A stretch of 32,603 nt of DNA from Caulobacterales bacterium (GTDB lineage Bacteria; Pseudomonadota; Alphaproteobacteria; Caulobacterales; Caulobacteraceae): the NCBI GenBank assembly GCA_017302335.1, contig JAFLCT010000021.1, positions 1 to 32,603 of the forward strand. Direction: 5' to 3'. The notes beneath the pieces were generated by a model, which saw only the letters and a program-made list of their open reading frames with translations, made no database searches and was not told the DNA's origin. This document shows, in pieces, positions 24,517 to 32,603 of the stretch. The first letter of the stretch is position 1. Every line of letters begins with the position of its first letter. The position numbers were made by a program, and so were the translations under genes.

Positions 24517-25995
24517 ATGCTTCGACTGATTTCCGCCGCCTCGGCCGCCGCGCTGACGCTGATCTCCGGCTCAGCGTCAGCCCAGGACTTCCGGGTCCTG
24601 GCTCGCCAAGACTTGCAAGCCGCGCACGATGCCCTGCGCGACAACCATCCCGCCGCGGTCATCCCTGGCCAGGCCAGCGAGGCTTTCCGGGCGTGGCTGG
24701 ACGCCGGTCTGGCCGACGCCATGAGCAAGACGAGCGGCGTCTCCAGCGGCGACGCCCACTCCTATCTGATGCGCTACTATGCGACGGGGTTCCACGACTC
24801 CAACATCACCATGACCCCGACCTTCCAGGGGTTCGGGCCGTATTTCGCCACCCAGTGGCCCGGTTTCACCACCGGCTGGCGCGACGGCAAATATGTGGTG
24901 ACCTACGTCAAGCCGGGCACGCGCGGCGTGCCGCCGGTCGGCGCCGAACTGGTCGATTGCATCGGCAAGACGGCGGAGCAGATGGCGCAGGAGCGTCTTC
25001 AAGGTTGGGAAGGCGACCTCTCGACCGAAGCGGGCCGCGTCCGCACGGCGCCGTATCTGCTGTGGAACCGCAACAATCCCTGGGGCGGCGGCGTGCCTCA
25101 ACTGTGCAATTTCCGCAACGGCCGCCGCGAGCGCGAATATGAGCTGAAGATCGTCCCCGCGACCGCCGCCGACGTCGAGGCCGCCTATCGCGCCACGGTC
25201 TATATGCCGGGCGCCCAGCCTCTGGGCGTCGAAATGGTCAATGGCCGCCCCTGGCTGCACATCCACTCCTTCGCCGACAGCGCCGGTTGGGACGCCTTCA
25301 ACGCGGCGGTCGAGGCCCAGGCCGAGACCTTGCGCGGCCCGCAGGGCTTCGTCTTGGATCTGCGTGGCGCTGCCGGTCAGTCCTACACCTCGACGGCGCG
25401 CGGCTATGGCCTGGCCAACCGCATCTGGACGCCGGAATACACCGTCAGCCGCCAACCGGCCGCCGGAGAGATCACCTATCGCGCCACCCCGGCGAACCGC
25501 CAATGGTTCGTCGACACCCTGGGCCGGATGCAGGCCGACCCGCGCTTCGTGCAGGAATCGGGTCCGGTGATCGAACAGACGGCCGCCATCGTGGCCGCCT
25601 TCGACGCCGCCCTGGCCGCGGGCCAGGAGACCTTCACCCTTCCGGGCCGGGAAGCGGTTCCCGACACCGGCGCCGCCAATCCGGTGCAGGGGCCGATCGT
25701 CGTGCTGGTCGACAGCGGCTGTTCGGGCGGCTGCCTGGACACTCTGGACCTTCTGACCCGTCTGCCGAATGTTCGTCTGGCCGGTTCGACCACGGCGCCG
25801 GACACCATCTTCATCGAACAGACGGTGCAGCGCCTGCCCTCGAACTATTCGGACCTCAGCTACGGCCACAAGGCCTGGACCTCGCGCCAGCGCGCGAACA
25901 ACCAGCCCTTCACGCCGGCGCAGGGCCTGGCCTACACCGGCAACCCGGCGGACGAGACCGCCGTGCGCGCCTGGGTCGGCACGCTGTTCCAGTAA
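24517..25995 (+). CDS. Secreted S41 (tail-specific protease)-like protein
   Basis: A 492-residue protein. A signal peptide (M-L-R-L-I-S...A-S-A, cut before Q-D-F) is followed by a domain resembling the S41/C-terminal-processing peptidase fold: P-V-G-A-E-L-V-D-C near 140, then R-G-P-Q-G-F-V-L-D-L-R-G, and V-V-L-V-D-S-G-C-S-G-G-C-L-D, where the nucleophile serine is expected. The usual catalytic lysine is not obvious. Two cysteines flank the presumed serine and could form a disulfide. ATG at 24517 has GGAG (24502-24505) upstream. It is divergent from pccA. Substrate unknown. Confidence 0.75.
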   Translation: MLRLISAASAAALTLISGSASAQDFRVLARQDLQAAHDALRDNHPAAVIPGQASEAFRAWLDAGLADAMSKTSGVSSGDAHSYLMRYYATGFHDSNITMTPTFQGFGPYFATQWPGFTTGWRDGKYVVTYVKPGTRGVPPVGAELVDCIGKTAEQMAQERLQGWEGDLSTEAGRVRTAPYLLWNRNNPWGGGVPQLCNFRNGRREREYELKIVPATAADVEAAYRATVYMPGAQPLGVEMVNGRPWLHIHSFADSAGWDAFNAAVEAQAETLRGPQGFVLDLRGAAGQSYTSTARGYGLANRIWTPEYTVSRQPAAGEITYRATPANRQWFVDTLGRMQADPRFVQESGPVIEQTAAIVAAFDAALAAGQETFTLPGREAVPDTGAANPVQGPIVVLVDSGCSGGCLDTLDLLTRLPNVRLAGSTTAPDTIFIEQTVQRLPSNYSDLSYGHKAWTSRQRANNQPFTPAQGLAYTGNPADETAVRAWVGTLFQ

Positions 25996-26015
25996 GCCTC
26001 GTCGAATGATGGATC

Positions 26016-26050
26016 AGGGCCGGGCGGGGTGGAACCCTCGCCCGGCCCTT
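26016..26050 (+). terminator. Hairpin after the S41-like gene
   Basis: An 11-bp stem AGGGCCGGGCG/CGCCCGGCCCT (26016-26026 with 26039-26049) with a 12-base loop; only a short TT follows. A plausible terminator between the S41-like gene and msrB. Confidence 0.55.
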
Positions 26051-26064
26051 CCTATGTCAGCCCC

Positions 26065-26532
26065 ATGACCCGTTCCGTCGCCGGTTTCGACCTGACCCCG
26101 CCCAGCGAGTCCCAGCGCATCGCGTTGGAGGCCGATCTGTCGCCCGAGGAGAAGCGCGTGCTGCTGGCTCACGGCACCGAGGCGCCGTTCTGCGGAACCC
26201 TGCTGGGCGAGAAACGGCCGGGCGTCTTCTGCTGCCGCCAATGCGGCCTGCCGCTGTTTCGCGGCGTGACCAAGTTCGAAAGCGGCACCGGCTGGCCCAG
26301 TTTCACCGAGCCGGTCGATCCCGAGCACGTCCGCGAGGTTCGCGACACCAGTTACGGCATGGTGCGCGTCGAGACCCGCTGCGCCCGCTGCGACAGCCAT
26401 CAGGGCCATGTCTTCCCCGACGGCCCGCCCCCGACGGGCAACCGCTATTGCATCAACTCGATCGCCTTGAGCTTCGTGCCGCAGGGCGAACCCCTGCCGG
26501 ACCCGTTGGGCCGAGGCGACGGAACGGCCTGA
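26065..26532 (+). CDS. msrB: Peptide methionine-(R)-S-oxide reductase MsrB
   Basis: A 155-residue MsrB, which repairs oxidised methionine (R form). Two zinc CxxC pairs are present, C-R-Q-C and C-A-R-C, with the signature G-T-G-W-P-S-F and H-Q-G-H-V-F and the catalytic cysteine in R-Y-C-I-N-S. The N-terminus extends about 30 residues before the domain. No signal peptide, so cytosolic. Confidence 0.95.
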   Translation: MTRSVAGFDLTPPSESQRIALEADLSPEEKRVLLAHGTEAPFCGTLLGEKRPGVFCCRQCGLPLFRGVTKFESGTGWPSFTEPVDPEHVREVRDTSYGMVRVETRCARCDSHQGHVFPDGPPPTGNRYCINSIALSFVPQGEPLPDPLGRGDGTA

Positions 26533-26581
26533 CCTTGGCCCCAATTGGGACTAAGGTGGCTTTCGAACGGGAGTGGACGCG

Positions 26582-27133
26582 ATGCTCATCAGTCTGATGG
26601 CCCTGGCCCTGGCGGCGTATGACGGTCCCGATGGGGTCATCGCCACGGCGCCGGCCACGCCCGCGCCGCCTTTGGCCGCAGCGGCCGACCCCGAGGCGTC
26701 GACTCCGATCTCTGCGGCCCAGGTCCCGGCGACCACGGTCCAGTCCGCCACCCCGCACAACCTGACCACCGACGAGCAGATCGCCCGCTGGATCGACCGA
26801 CGCCAATCGGGCGGTCCCGTCTTCGTCGAAGATCAAGGACCGAGCGACGACCGCAAGCTGCATGGCGAAGTCAGCGGCGGCGTGGGGACCGGCGGCTATC
26901 GCGATGTCGGCGTGTGGATGTCGATTCCGATCGGCGAGACCGGCCGCATCGACCTGAGCTACAGCCAGACCGAGAACGGCCTGTTCCCTTATTATCGCGA
27001 CCCGCGCGGTCTCGACCGCTATTACCGCGATCCCGACGCCCCCTTCAGCACGCTGCCAGCCGATAATCGCCGGGACGCCTGGGATGAGCGCATCCGTCGC
27101 CACCGGTCACCGGCTCATCCGCCTCGGTCCTAG
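26582..27133 (+). CDS. Predicted exported or membrane-linked protein, unknown
   Basis: A 183-residue protein with a short hydrophobic start (M-L-I-S-L-M-A-L-A-L-A-A) that may be a signal sequence, then an Ala/Pro/Thr-rich stretch (about 20-60), then a conserved-looking domain with L-H-G-E-V-S-G-G-V-G-T-G-G-Y-R-D and repeats of Y-Y-R-D (two copies, about 141-160), ending in an Arg/His/Pro-rich tail. GGGAG lies upstream. I do not recognise a family. It ends 18 bases before a bidirectional terminator. Confidence 0.6.
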   Translation: MLISLMALALAAYDGPDGVIATAPATPAPPLAAAADPEASTPISAAQVPATTVQSATPHNLTTDEQIARWIDRRQSGGPVFVEDQGPSDDRKLHGEVSGGVGTGGYRDVGVWMSIPIGETGRIDLSYSQTENGLFPYYRDPRGLDRYYRDPDAPFSTLPADNRRDAWDERIRRHRSPAHPPRS

Positions 27134-27151
27134 ATTGACACGCGAAACGCA

Positions 27152-27180
27152 AAAGGCCCGGTCGCAAGACCGGGCCTTTC
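27152..27180. terminator. Bidirectional terminator between the unknown gene and tRNA-Thr
   Basis: A 12-bp perfect stem AAAGGCCCGGTC/GACCGGGCCTTT (27152-27163 with 27168-27179) with a GCAA loop; As on one side and Ts on the other make it work from both strands. Confidence 0.88.
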
Positions 27181-27188
27181 GTCTGTAG

Positions 27189-27263
<75 letters not shown>

Positions 27264-27361
27264 GAAATCTGAGGAAGCGGCCGTATAGCCAAACGACCGC
27301 CGGGGGGAAAGCCCCAAATCGCCCGCTTGCGCAAAAGTTTTGATCCGGGTGACATGGAGAC

Positions 27362-27514
27362 ATGAGCGCGCCGCCCGAGAAACCCCAGGACACGGAAGTG
27401 ACGCCTGAAGCCAAGGCGAAAGCCGAACGCGCCGCGCGTTTGGCCGCGGCGCTGCGCGACAACCTGAAGCGCCGCAAGGCCGCCCGTCCGGCGGCTGACG
27501 ACAAGCGCAACTGA
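27362..27514 (+). CDS. Small basic protein upstream of murA
   Basis: A 50-residue protein with a charged N-terminus and a basic helix L-A-A-A-L-R-D-N-L-K-R-R-K-A. Similar 50-60 residue proteins ending in L-x-x-N-L-x-R-R-K are, as far as I recall, common just upstream of murA in alphaproteobacteria, which supports translation. GGAG lies just before the ATG. Function unknown; the Arg/Lys-rich helix suggests nucleic acid or ribosome binding at most. The 95 bases before murA hold a hairpin CGAAGCG-TTC-CGCTTCG (27574-27590). Confidence 0.7.
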   Translation: MSAPPEKPQDTEVTPEAKAKAERAARLAAALRDNLKRRKAARPAADDKRN

Positions 27515-27609
27515 AAGTCATCGACGCGCGGCCTTTCGCACCGGTGTTCGGCCTTGCTAGATAGCCGATCCGCCGAAGCGTTCCGCTTCGTCGGCCGCTT
27601 AAGGACGAC

Positions 27610-28905
27610 ATGGACCGCATCGCCATTCAGGGCGGCGCCGAGCTGCACGGTGAAATTCCGATCAGCGGCGCCAAGAACTCCGCCATCAAGCTGATGGCCG
27701 CCTCCATCCTGACGGATCAGCCGCTTCGGCTGACCAATATGCCGCGCCTGGCGGACACCAAATTCCTGGGTCAGCTTCTGCGCCAGTTCGGCATCACAGT
27801 GACCGAATCGGACGGCCCGGACGGACAGCAGACCCTGTTCGACGCCAAGACGATCACCTCGACCTTCGCCCCCTATGACCTGGTTCGGCAGATGCGGGCC
27901 TCGTTCAATGTGCTGGGACCGCTTCTGGCGCGCACCGGCCATGCCAAGGTGTCCCTGCCGGGCGGCTGCACCATCGGCGCGCGTCCGGTCGATCTGCATC
28001 TGGACGCCCTGGCCCGCCTGGGCGCCGAGATCGAGCTGGAAGAAGGCTATGTCTCGGCCCGTGCGCCGCGCGGCCTGCACGGGGCCGAGATCGAATTTCC
28101 CTTCGTCTCGGTCGGCGCCACGGAACACGCCCTGCTGGCCGCCGTCCTGGCCCAGGGAACCACGGTGCTGAAGAACGCCGCGCGCGAGCCGGAAATCGGC
28201 GACCTGGCCCGCTGTCTGATCGCCATGGGCGCGAGGATCGAAGGGTTGGACAGCGATGTTCTGACCGTCACCGGCGTGACCGCGCTGAATGGAACCGACT
28301 GGGCGGTCATACCCGACCGGATCGAGATGGGCAGCTATGCCGTGGCCGCGGCCATGGCCGGGGGCGAAGTGCGGCTGACCGGTGCGCGCGCCGACCTGAT
28401 CCAGACCCTGACAGACAAGATGATCGAGGCGGGCGTCGACATCACCCCGACCGGCGACGGCGTCGTCGTGCGCCGCGATCCGGCGCGGCGGTTGAAGGCG
28501 GTGAATGTCACCACCGAGGTCTATCCCGGCTTCGCCACCGATTTGCAGGCTCAGTTCATGGCCCTGATGACCACCGCCGAAGGCGAGAGCATCATCCACG
28601 AGAACATCTTCGAGAACCGTTTCATGCACGCGCCCGAACTGGCGCGCCTAGGCGCCGAGATCAGCGTCCATGCCGGCGAGGCGCGGGTGACGGGGGTCGA
28701 AAGCCTGCGCGGCGCCCAGGTCATGGCCACCGATCTTCGCGCCTCGGTCAGCCTGGTCATCGCCGGTCTGGTCGCCCAGGGCGAGACCACCGTGGGCCGG
28801 GTCTATCACCTGGATCGCGGCTTCGAGCGACTGGAAGAAAAGCTGAGCGCGTGCGGCGCCGTGATCCGTCGCATCCATGGCGAGGACGATTCGGATGGCC
28901 ACTGA
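27610..28905 (+). CDS. murA: UDP-N-acetylglucosamine 1-carboxyvinyltransferase MurA
   Basis: A 431-residue MurA, catalysing the first committed step of peptidoglycan synthesis (transfer of enolpyruvate to UDP-GlcNAc). Two inverse alpha/beta domains; conserved K22-N23 (S-G-A-K-N-S) and the catalytic loop cysteine C120 ([11 protein letters not shown]), the residue attacked by fosfomycin. C-terminal D-R-G-F-E-R is present. Normal length. It overlaps the next gene by 11 bases. Confidence 0.97.
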   Translation: MDRIAIQGGAELHGEIPISGAKNSAIKLMAASILTDQPLRLTNMPRLADTKFLGQLLRQFGITVTESDGPDGQQTLFDAKTITSTFAPYDLVRQMRASFNVLGPLLARTGHAKVSLPGGCTIGARPVDLHLDALARLGAEIELEEGYVSARAPRGLHGAEIEFPFVSVGATEHALLAAVLAQGTTVLKNAAREPEIGDLARCLIAMGARIEGLDSDVLTVTGVTALNGTDWAVIPDRIEMGSYAVAAAMAGGEVRLTGARADLIQTLTDKMIEAGVDITPTGDGVVVRRDPARRLKAVNVTTEVYPGFATDLQAQFMALMTTAEGESIIHENIFENRFMHAPELARLGAEISVHAGEARVTGVESLRGAQVMATDLRASVSLVIAGLVAQGETTVGRVYHLDRGFERLEEKLSACGAVIRRIHGEDDSDGH

Positions 28906-29350
28906 CGCCGAGCCGACGAAACCCATTGCGCCCTTGCGTCTGCTGGCCGCCGACGCCGACGATTTGCAGATCATGTCGGCGGCGCTTCAGGACTCCATCC
29001 TGCGGCCGGTCGACATCGTCTGGGAAAAGAGCGCGCGCCGCGTCACCTTGGCCCTGTCGCGTTTCTGCTGGGAATGCGGCGGCACGCGGGTGATGGCGGC
29101 CATGCAGTTCGGCGATGTCGACGCGGTCAAGAGCCGTCGCCTGCCGCGCGGTCCCGAGACGGCCCTGGAGCTGCTGGCCATCGACTTCGAACCGGTCGAG
29201 GCGCCGGGCGGCCGCGTCATCCTGATGTTCGCGGGCGGCGGCGACCTGCGCATCGACGTGGAATGCCTGGACGCGGTGGTCACCGACCTGTCCGAGCGCT
29301 GGCCGGCCCGCATCGCCCCGACCCACCTGGAACAGGCGTCGGCCGAATGA
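28895..29350 (+). CDS. DUF2948 family protein
   Basis: A 151-residue protein of the DUF2948 family, recognised by its place after murA and by [20 protein letters not shown] and R-F-C-W-E. The ATG lies inside murA with GAGGA about eight bases upstream. The stop overlaps the UPF0262 start (ATGA). Function unknown. Confidence 0.88.
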   Translation: MATDAEPTKPIAPLRLLAADADDLQIMSAALQDSILRPVDIVWEKSARRVTLALSRFCWECGGTRVMAAMQFGDVDAVKSRRLPRGPETALELLAIDFEPVEAPGGRVILMFAGGGDLRIDVECLDAVVTDLSERWPARIAPTHLEQASAE

Positions 29351-29817
29351 GCGGGAACGCGGATCACCGCCTGGCCTCGGTGACGCTGGACGCCGCCAGC
29401 CTGCCCGCCGCCACGGCCGAGATCGAGCACGAGCGCCGTGTCGCCGTCTTCGATCTGGTCGAAAAGAACAGTTTTGAACCGGCGGGCGCCGCGGGCGGTC
29501 CCTACGCCCTGACCCTGTCGCTACAGGACAGTCGGCTGGTGTTCGAGGTCGCCGGTCCCGACTACGCCCGCGCTCACGGCCTGTCGCTGACCCCGCTGAA
29601 GACGGTGCTCAAGGATTACGGCCTGATCTGCGACAGCTATTATGAGGCCCTGCGCGGCTCTTCGCCCAGCCAGATCGAGTCGGTCGACATGGGGCGCCGA
29701 GGGATGCACAACGAGGGTGCGGAACTGCTGCGCGCCCGCCTGGACGGCAAGATCGCCATCGATCATGAGACGGCGCGACGCCTGTTCACCCTGGTCTTCG
29801 CCCTGTGTCGGCGGTGA
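29347..29817 (+). CDS. UPF0262 family protein
   Basis: A 156-residue protein of the UPF0262 family: I-E-H-E-R-R-V-A-V-F-D-L, then Y-A-L-T-L-S-L-Q-D-S-R-L-V-F-E, and I-D-H-E-T-A-R-R-L-F-T-L-V. Its start overlaps the DUF2948 stop by four bases. Function unknown. Confidence 0.9.
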   Translation: MSGNADHRLASVTLDAASLPAATAEIEHERRVAVFDLVEKNSFEPAGAAGGPYALTLSLQDSRLVFEVAGPDYARAHGLSLTPLKTVLKDYGLICDSYYEALRGSSPSQIESVDMGRRGMHNEGAELLRARLDGKIAIDHETARRLFTLVFALCRR

Positions 29818-29919
29818 CCGCCTCGACTTTTCTCCCATTTTCCGGCATAGGCCCGCTCCTCGATCCCCGCCCACGCCCGGCGGGGTCGTCGTCGTTTCAC
29901 CAAGGGCGTGAGAGGCCGC

Positions 29920-30138
29920 ATGGCTAAGGAAGAACTGCTCGAGTTTCCCGGCGTGGTCAGCGAACTGCTGCCCAACGCCACCTTTCGCGTGACGCTCGAG
30001 AACGACCACGAGATCATCGCCCACACCGCCGGCAAGATGCGCAAGAACCGCATCCGCGTGCTGGCTGGCGACAAGGTCTTGGTCGAGATGACGCCCTACG
30101 ACCTGACCAAGGGCCGCATCACCTACCGCTTCAAGTAG
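29920..30138 (+). CDS. infA: Translation initiation factor IF-1
   Basis: A 72-residue OB-fold protein, the normal length for IF-1, beginning [13 protein letters not shown] and ending [11 protein letters not shown]. It binds the 30S A site during initiation. A 7-bp hairpin CCCCGCC/GGCGGGG (29865-29885) lies in the 102-base gap before it. maf follows after 10 bases. Confidence 0.98.
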   Translation: MAKEELLEFPGVVSELLPNATFRVTLENDHEIIAHTAGKMRKNRIRVLAGDKVLVEMTPYDLTKGRITYRFK

Positions 30139-30148
30139 GGACGGGCGC

Positions 30149-30724
30149 GTGGCGCGTCCGCCCCTCGTACTGGCTTCGGCCAGCCCGCGCCGCATCGAAC
30201 TGCTGGCGCAGATCGGGATCGTTCCCGACCACATAGACCCCGCCGATATCGACGAGACCCCATTGAAGGGGGAGACGCCGCCGCGCCTGGCGGAACGGCT
30301 GGCGCGCACCAAGGCCCAGGCCGTGGCCGCCCGCTGGCCGCACGCCGTGGTGCTGGCCGCCGACACCGTGGTCGCCGTGGGCCGCCGTTTCCTGGAGAAG
30401 GCCGCCGACGAAGCAGAGGCGGCGCGTTTCCTGCGCCTGCTGTCGGGCCGCAATCACCGGGTCTTCACCGGCGTGGCCGTGGTCGCGGACGGCCGGACCA
30501 CGACCCGCGTCAACGAAACCCGCGTCACCTTCAAGATATTGTCCGAGGCCGAGATCGCCGCCTACGTCGCGACTGGCGACTGGCGCGGCAAGGCGGGGGG
30601 ATACGGCATCCAGGGACCGGCCGGGGCCTTCGTGCGTCGGATCGTGGGCAGTCACCCCTCGGTCATGGGCCTGCCGCTCTATGAGACTGCCCACCTGCTC
30701 GAAGGCGCGGGTTGGCGCTGGTGA
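30149..30724 (+). CDS. maf: Maf-family nucleoside triphosphate pyrophosphatase
   Basis: A 191-residue Maf protein that hydrolyses non-canonical nucleotides (for this subgroup dTTP/UTP or modified pyrimidines). Motifs S-A-S-P-R-R near the N-terminus, catalytic D72 (L-A-A-D-T-V-V) and G-K-A-G-G-Y-G-I-Q-G. The start is a GTG ten bases after infA. Its TGA overlaps the next GTG start. Confidence 0.93.
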   Translation: MARPPLVLASASPRRIELLAQIGIVPDHIDPADIDETPLKGETPPRLAERLARTKAQAVAARWPHAVVLAADTVVAVGRRFLEKAADEAEAARFLRLLSGRNHRVFTGVAVVADGRTTTRVNETRVTFKILSEAEIAAYVATGDWRGKAGGYGIQGPAGAFVRRIVGSHPSVMGLPLYETAHLLEGAGWRW

Positions 30725-31755
30725 GGGGCGAGGTCGAAGCCTTTCTGGACGATACGCCCGGCGAGATCCGGGGCGTCATCGCCCGTGACGGCCGCTTCGA
30801 ACGCCTGATCATTCAACGCGAGGACGACCCGCCTCAATTTCGGCTGGGCGCCCGCTGCGTCGGCCGGGTGATGGATGTCGAGGCGGGGTACAGGGCCGCC
30901 TTCGTCGATCTGGGCGTCGAGAATGCGCCGGGGTTCCTGGCGCTGCCGAGAGACAAGACCCTGCGTGAGGGGGACCGCATCGAGGTCGAGGTCGTCGCCG
31001 AGCCGCGCGAACGCAAGGGTCCGGCTCTGCGCCTGATCGGGCCGGGGCAGGGGGCGCCGCGCCTGCTGACGCCCGGTCCCGACGTCGTGACGCTCCTGGC
31101 CGAATTGGCGCCGGGCGTGGAAATCCAGACCGGTCTGGCCGCCATCCAGGCGTCTTGGGATGCGGAAGAGGAAGCCCTGGGTTTCGGCGACTTCTTCGCC
31201 GAGAGCGGCGTCGATCTGGCCGTCCAGCGCACGCGCGCCTTGATCGCCGTCGATATCGATTACGCCCATTTGCCGGGCAAGGACGCGAAGACGGGCCGGG
31301 AACGGGCGAATCGCGAGGGTCTGGTCCAGGCCGCGCGCCTGATCCGGCTGAAAAGCTGGGGCGGACTGGTCGCGGTTGATCTGGTGGGCGCCAATCTGAA
31401 CGCGGACGTCGTCAATCCGCTGGCCCGCGCCGCCTTTGCGGGCGACGAAGCGGTGTTCGGCCCGCTCAGCCGTTTCGGTTTGCTGCAACTGGCCCTGCCG
31501 TGGCGGCGCACGCCGATCGAGGACAAGCTCAACGACTGGGACCGCAAGCCCAGCGCCCTGACCCGAGCCGTCGACCTGACCCGCCGGTTGCGGCACGCGA
31601 TTCTGTCGGACACGACCGCGCCGCGTTTCACCGCCGTCTGCGCGCCGCAAGAGGCTAGGGCCGCCGCGCCCTTCATCGCTCGGCTGGGTCCTCGTGCGGC
31701 CTTGCGACCCGACCCGACCGTCGCGCAAGGTTGGTCGGATATCGTGGAGACCTGA
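30721..31755 (+). CDS. Short ribonuclease E/G family protein
   Basis: A 344-residue protein matching the catalytic half of RNase E/G: S1-like part (R-L-G-A-R-C-V-G-R-V-M-D-V-E...A-A-F-V-D-L-G), then the nuclease core with two acidic sites, D178/D180 (I-A-V-D-I-D) and D220 (L-V-A-V-D-L-V). The usual Zn-link cysteines and C-terminal scaffold are absent. The GTG at 30721 overlaps the maf stop (GTGA). This compact form sits with maf and yacG in many alphaproteobacteria; it is distinct from the main RNase E. Confidence 0.85.
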   Translation: MRGEVEAFLDDTPGEIRGVIARDGRFERLIIQREDDPPQFRLGARCVGRVMDVEAGYRAAFVDLGVENAPGFLALPRDKTLREGDRIEVEVVAEPRERKGPALRLIGPGQGAPRLLTPGPDVVTLLAELAPGVEIQTGLAAIQASWDAEEEALGFGDFFAESGVDLAVQRTRALIAVDIDYAHLPGKDAKTGRERANREGLVQAARLIRLKSWGGLVAVDLVGANLNADVVNPLARAAFAGDEAVFGPLSRFGLLQLALPWRRTPIEDKLNDWDRKPSALTRAVDLTRRLRHAILSDTTAPRFTAVCAPQEARAAAPFIARLGPRAALRPDPTVAQGWSDIVET

Positions 31756-31758
31756 CCC

Positions 31759-31923
31759 ATGGCGACCTGCCCGATCTGCAAGAAGGCGCCGCCGGACCCG
31801 GCCTATCGGCCCTTTTGTTCGCGGCGCTGCGCGGACGTCGATCTGCAACGCTGGCTGTCGGGCGTCTACGCCGTTCCGGCCGAGCCTCTGGACGGCGCCC
31901 CGCCGCCCGACGACGAAGAGTGA
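31759..31923 (+). CDS. yacG: DNA gyrase inhibitor YacG, zinc protein
   Basis: A 54-residue zinc-binding protein with ligands C4, C7, C20 and C24 (C-P-I-C...F-C-S-R-R-C) and the family segment D-L-x-R-W-L. YacG binds GyrB and inhibits gyrase in E. coli. It starts three bases after the RNase stop. The C-terminus is acidic and proline-rich. Confidence 0.93.
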   Translation: MATCPICKKAPPDPAYRPFCSRRCADVDLQRWLSGVYAVPAEPLDGAPPPDDEE

Positions 31924-31932
31924 AACGGGCGC

Positions 31933-31961
31933 TGGACAAGGCCGGGGGGCCTCGCTTATAG
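31933..31961 (+). promoter_or_regulatory. Promoter candidate of tRNA-Phe
   Basis: TGGACA (31933-31938), 17 bases, TTATAG (31956-31961): one mismatch from TTGACA and two from TATAAT, with ideal spacing. The start would fall near 31968, about 22 bases before the mature tRNA. Confidence 0.65.
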
Positions 31962-31989
31962 ACCCCGCTCCCGCGACCGAATGCGGCGC

Positions 31990-32065
31990 GCCTGGGTAGC
32001 TCAGTTGGTAGAGCAGCGGATTGAAAATCCGCGTGTCGGTGGTTCGAATCCGCCCCCAGGCACCA
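31990..32065 (+). tRNA. tRNA-Phe(GAA)
   Basis: A 76-nt cloverleaf. The acceptor GCCTGGG (31990-31996) pairs with CCCAGGC, discriminator A and encoded CCA (32063-32065). Anticodon loop TT-GAA-AA; T-arm GGTGG-TTCGAAT-CCGCC. Confidence 0.97.
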
Positions 32066-32513
32066 CTTCCCCATTTCTCGAACAAGGTTCCGTGGCGGCG
32101 CATATTGTCGCCTGCGCGGGTCTGACCATGGCGACGGTCGGACGCTTCGACCGTTCACGGGCAAGTCTTCACCCTAACGTCGCAATTCCCGCAGATTTAT
32201 TGCCCCGTGATCCGTGTTTCCACCGGCAGGCGAAAAGGCGCATTGCGCACTTGACGCTCTGGTATGCGTTCTTCAAAGGAAGCTCGACCGCTTCCCTAAG
32301 GGGCGAACGGGCGACAGCGTTTGGAATCACGGTTCCGAAAGTTCGTCGGCCGGTCTGGATGTTTCAACGCAACCGGACGCTTCAGGTAGGCGTTTCTCTG
32401 GGCCTGGTCTTCGGGCCGGTCCAGTGAACGATTTTTCATTCACGGGCGAATGTCCTTAGGGATGGTCGCTCTGGTTCCCACGAGTCAGACCAAACAGCAG
32501 GAACTGGCGAAAA
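32066..32513 (+). other. 448-base gap after tRNA-Phe, structured, no gene recognised
   Basis: No credible coding frame. It is visibly poorer in GC than the rest of the window. Several short inverted repeats are present: ACGGTCG-N7-CGACCGT (32134-32154), GGAAGC-N6-GCTTCC (32278-32295) followed by CCC-TAA-GGGG, and GTGAA...TTCAC near 32427. It presumably contains the promoter and leader of the secreted protein at 32514. A noncoding RNA is possible. Confidence 0.5.
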
Positions 32514-32603
32514 ATGCTCAAGAAGACCAACATCATCCTCGCCATGGCCGGCGCCGCCGTCCTGATGGCGGGCACGCCGGTTCTGGCCCAGGCTCCGGCC
32601 GCT
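32514..32603 (+). CDS. Start of a secreted protein, cut off by window
   Basis: Only the first 30 codons are present. They form a clear signal peptide: K3-K4, hydrophobic core I-I-L-A-M-A-G-A-A-V-L-M-A, cleavage A-x-A motif (V-L-A before Q-A-P). AGGA lies about 12 bases before the ATG. The mature protein lies outside the window, so its function cannot be said. Confidence 0.7.
   Translation, partial: MLKKTNIILAMAGAAVLMAGTPVLAQAPAA

Noticed and set aside
31981-32427. Open frame of 148 codons starting inside tRNA-Phe
   Set aside because: It runs through the tRNA, has no ribosome binding site and shows no coding character.

Overview
High-GC DNA whose gene content points to an alphaproteobacterium of the Caulobacterales, most likely Brevundimonas or a close relative. 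The markers are a stalk/polarity factor SpmX, the flbT-flaF-flagellin locus with a TPR-glycosyltransferase of the FlmG/FlbA type, FixLJ next to the cbb3 oxidase assembly genes, and the murA-DUF2948-UPF0262-infA-maf-yacG block. The genus is inferred from gene content and order, not from a search. There is no prophage, insertion sequence or CRISPR array; this is chromosomal core DNA with some interesting intergenic regions.

Layout. (1) 1-6902: end of ccoG, then ccoH, ccoI and ccoS, overlapping by 4 bases each (cbb3 oxidase assembly), followed by the oxygen-sensing pair fixL/fixJ and a stand-alone receiver protein that may modulate them. (2) 6978-11080, minus strand: tRNA-Ser(CGA), a Nudix-like NAD regulator, an HD phosphohydrolase, a lipoprotein, a MoxR ATPase and two tiny overlapping unknown genes. 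(3) 11117-14888: flagellin locus, with flmG on the minus strand and flbT, flaF and a flagellin gene on the plus strand; the flagellin gene has a candidate sigma-54 promoter, a hairpin-containing leader and a strong terminator. (4) 14889-15212: a gap with an exceptionally long Shine-Dalgarno match in front of a 21-codon ORF, plus its own terminator. (5) 15213-20239, minus strand: ExoD-like protein, isovaleryl-CoA dehydrogenase, SpmX, MgtE and tRNA-Leu(GAG). (6) 20294-24342: an inverted repeat, fliN and lipB (divergent), two DUF805 membrane proteins and the propionyl-CoA carboxylase alpha subunit. (7) 24517-27133, plus strand: an S41-like secreted protein, msrB and an exported unknown. (8) tRNA-Thr(GGT), a 50-residue protein, then murA, DUF2948, UPF0262, infA, maf, a short RNase E/G, yacG and tRNA-Phe(GAA). 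(9) A 448-base gap ends at the start of a secreted protein cut off by the window edge.

How they work together. FixL would sense oxygen through haem and phosphorylate FixJ, which in this group drives microaerobic genes including cbb3 oxidase; CcoGHIS matures that oxidase. FlbT and FlaF control flagellin translation and secretion, FlmG probably glycosylates flagellin, and FliN belongs to the motor switch. SpmX links polarity and cell-cycle signalling. IVD and PccA are both steps of branched-chain amino-acid breakdown. The best candidates for something undescribed are the 14889-15212 small-ORF locus, the orphan receiver with its paired palindromes, and the CTAAGCCCT inverted repeat beside tRNA-Leu.
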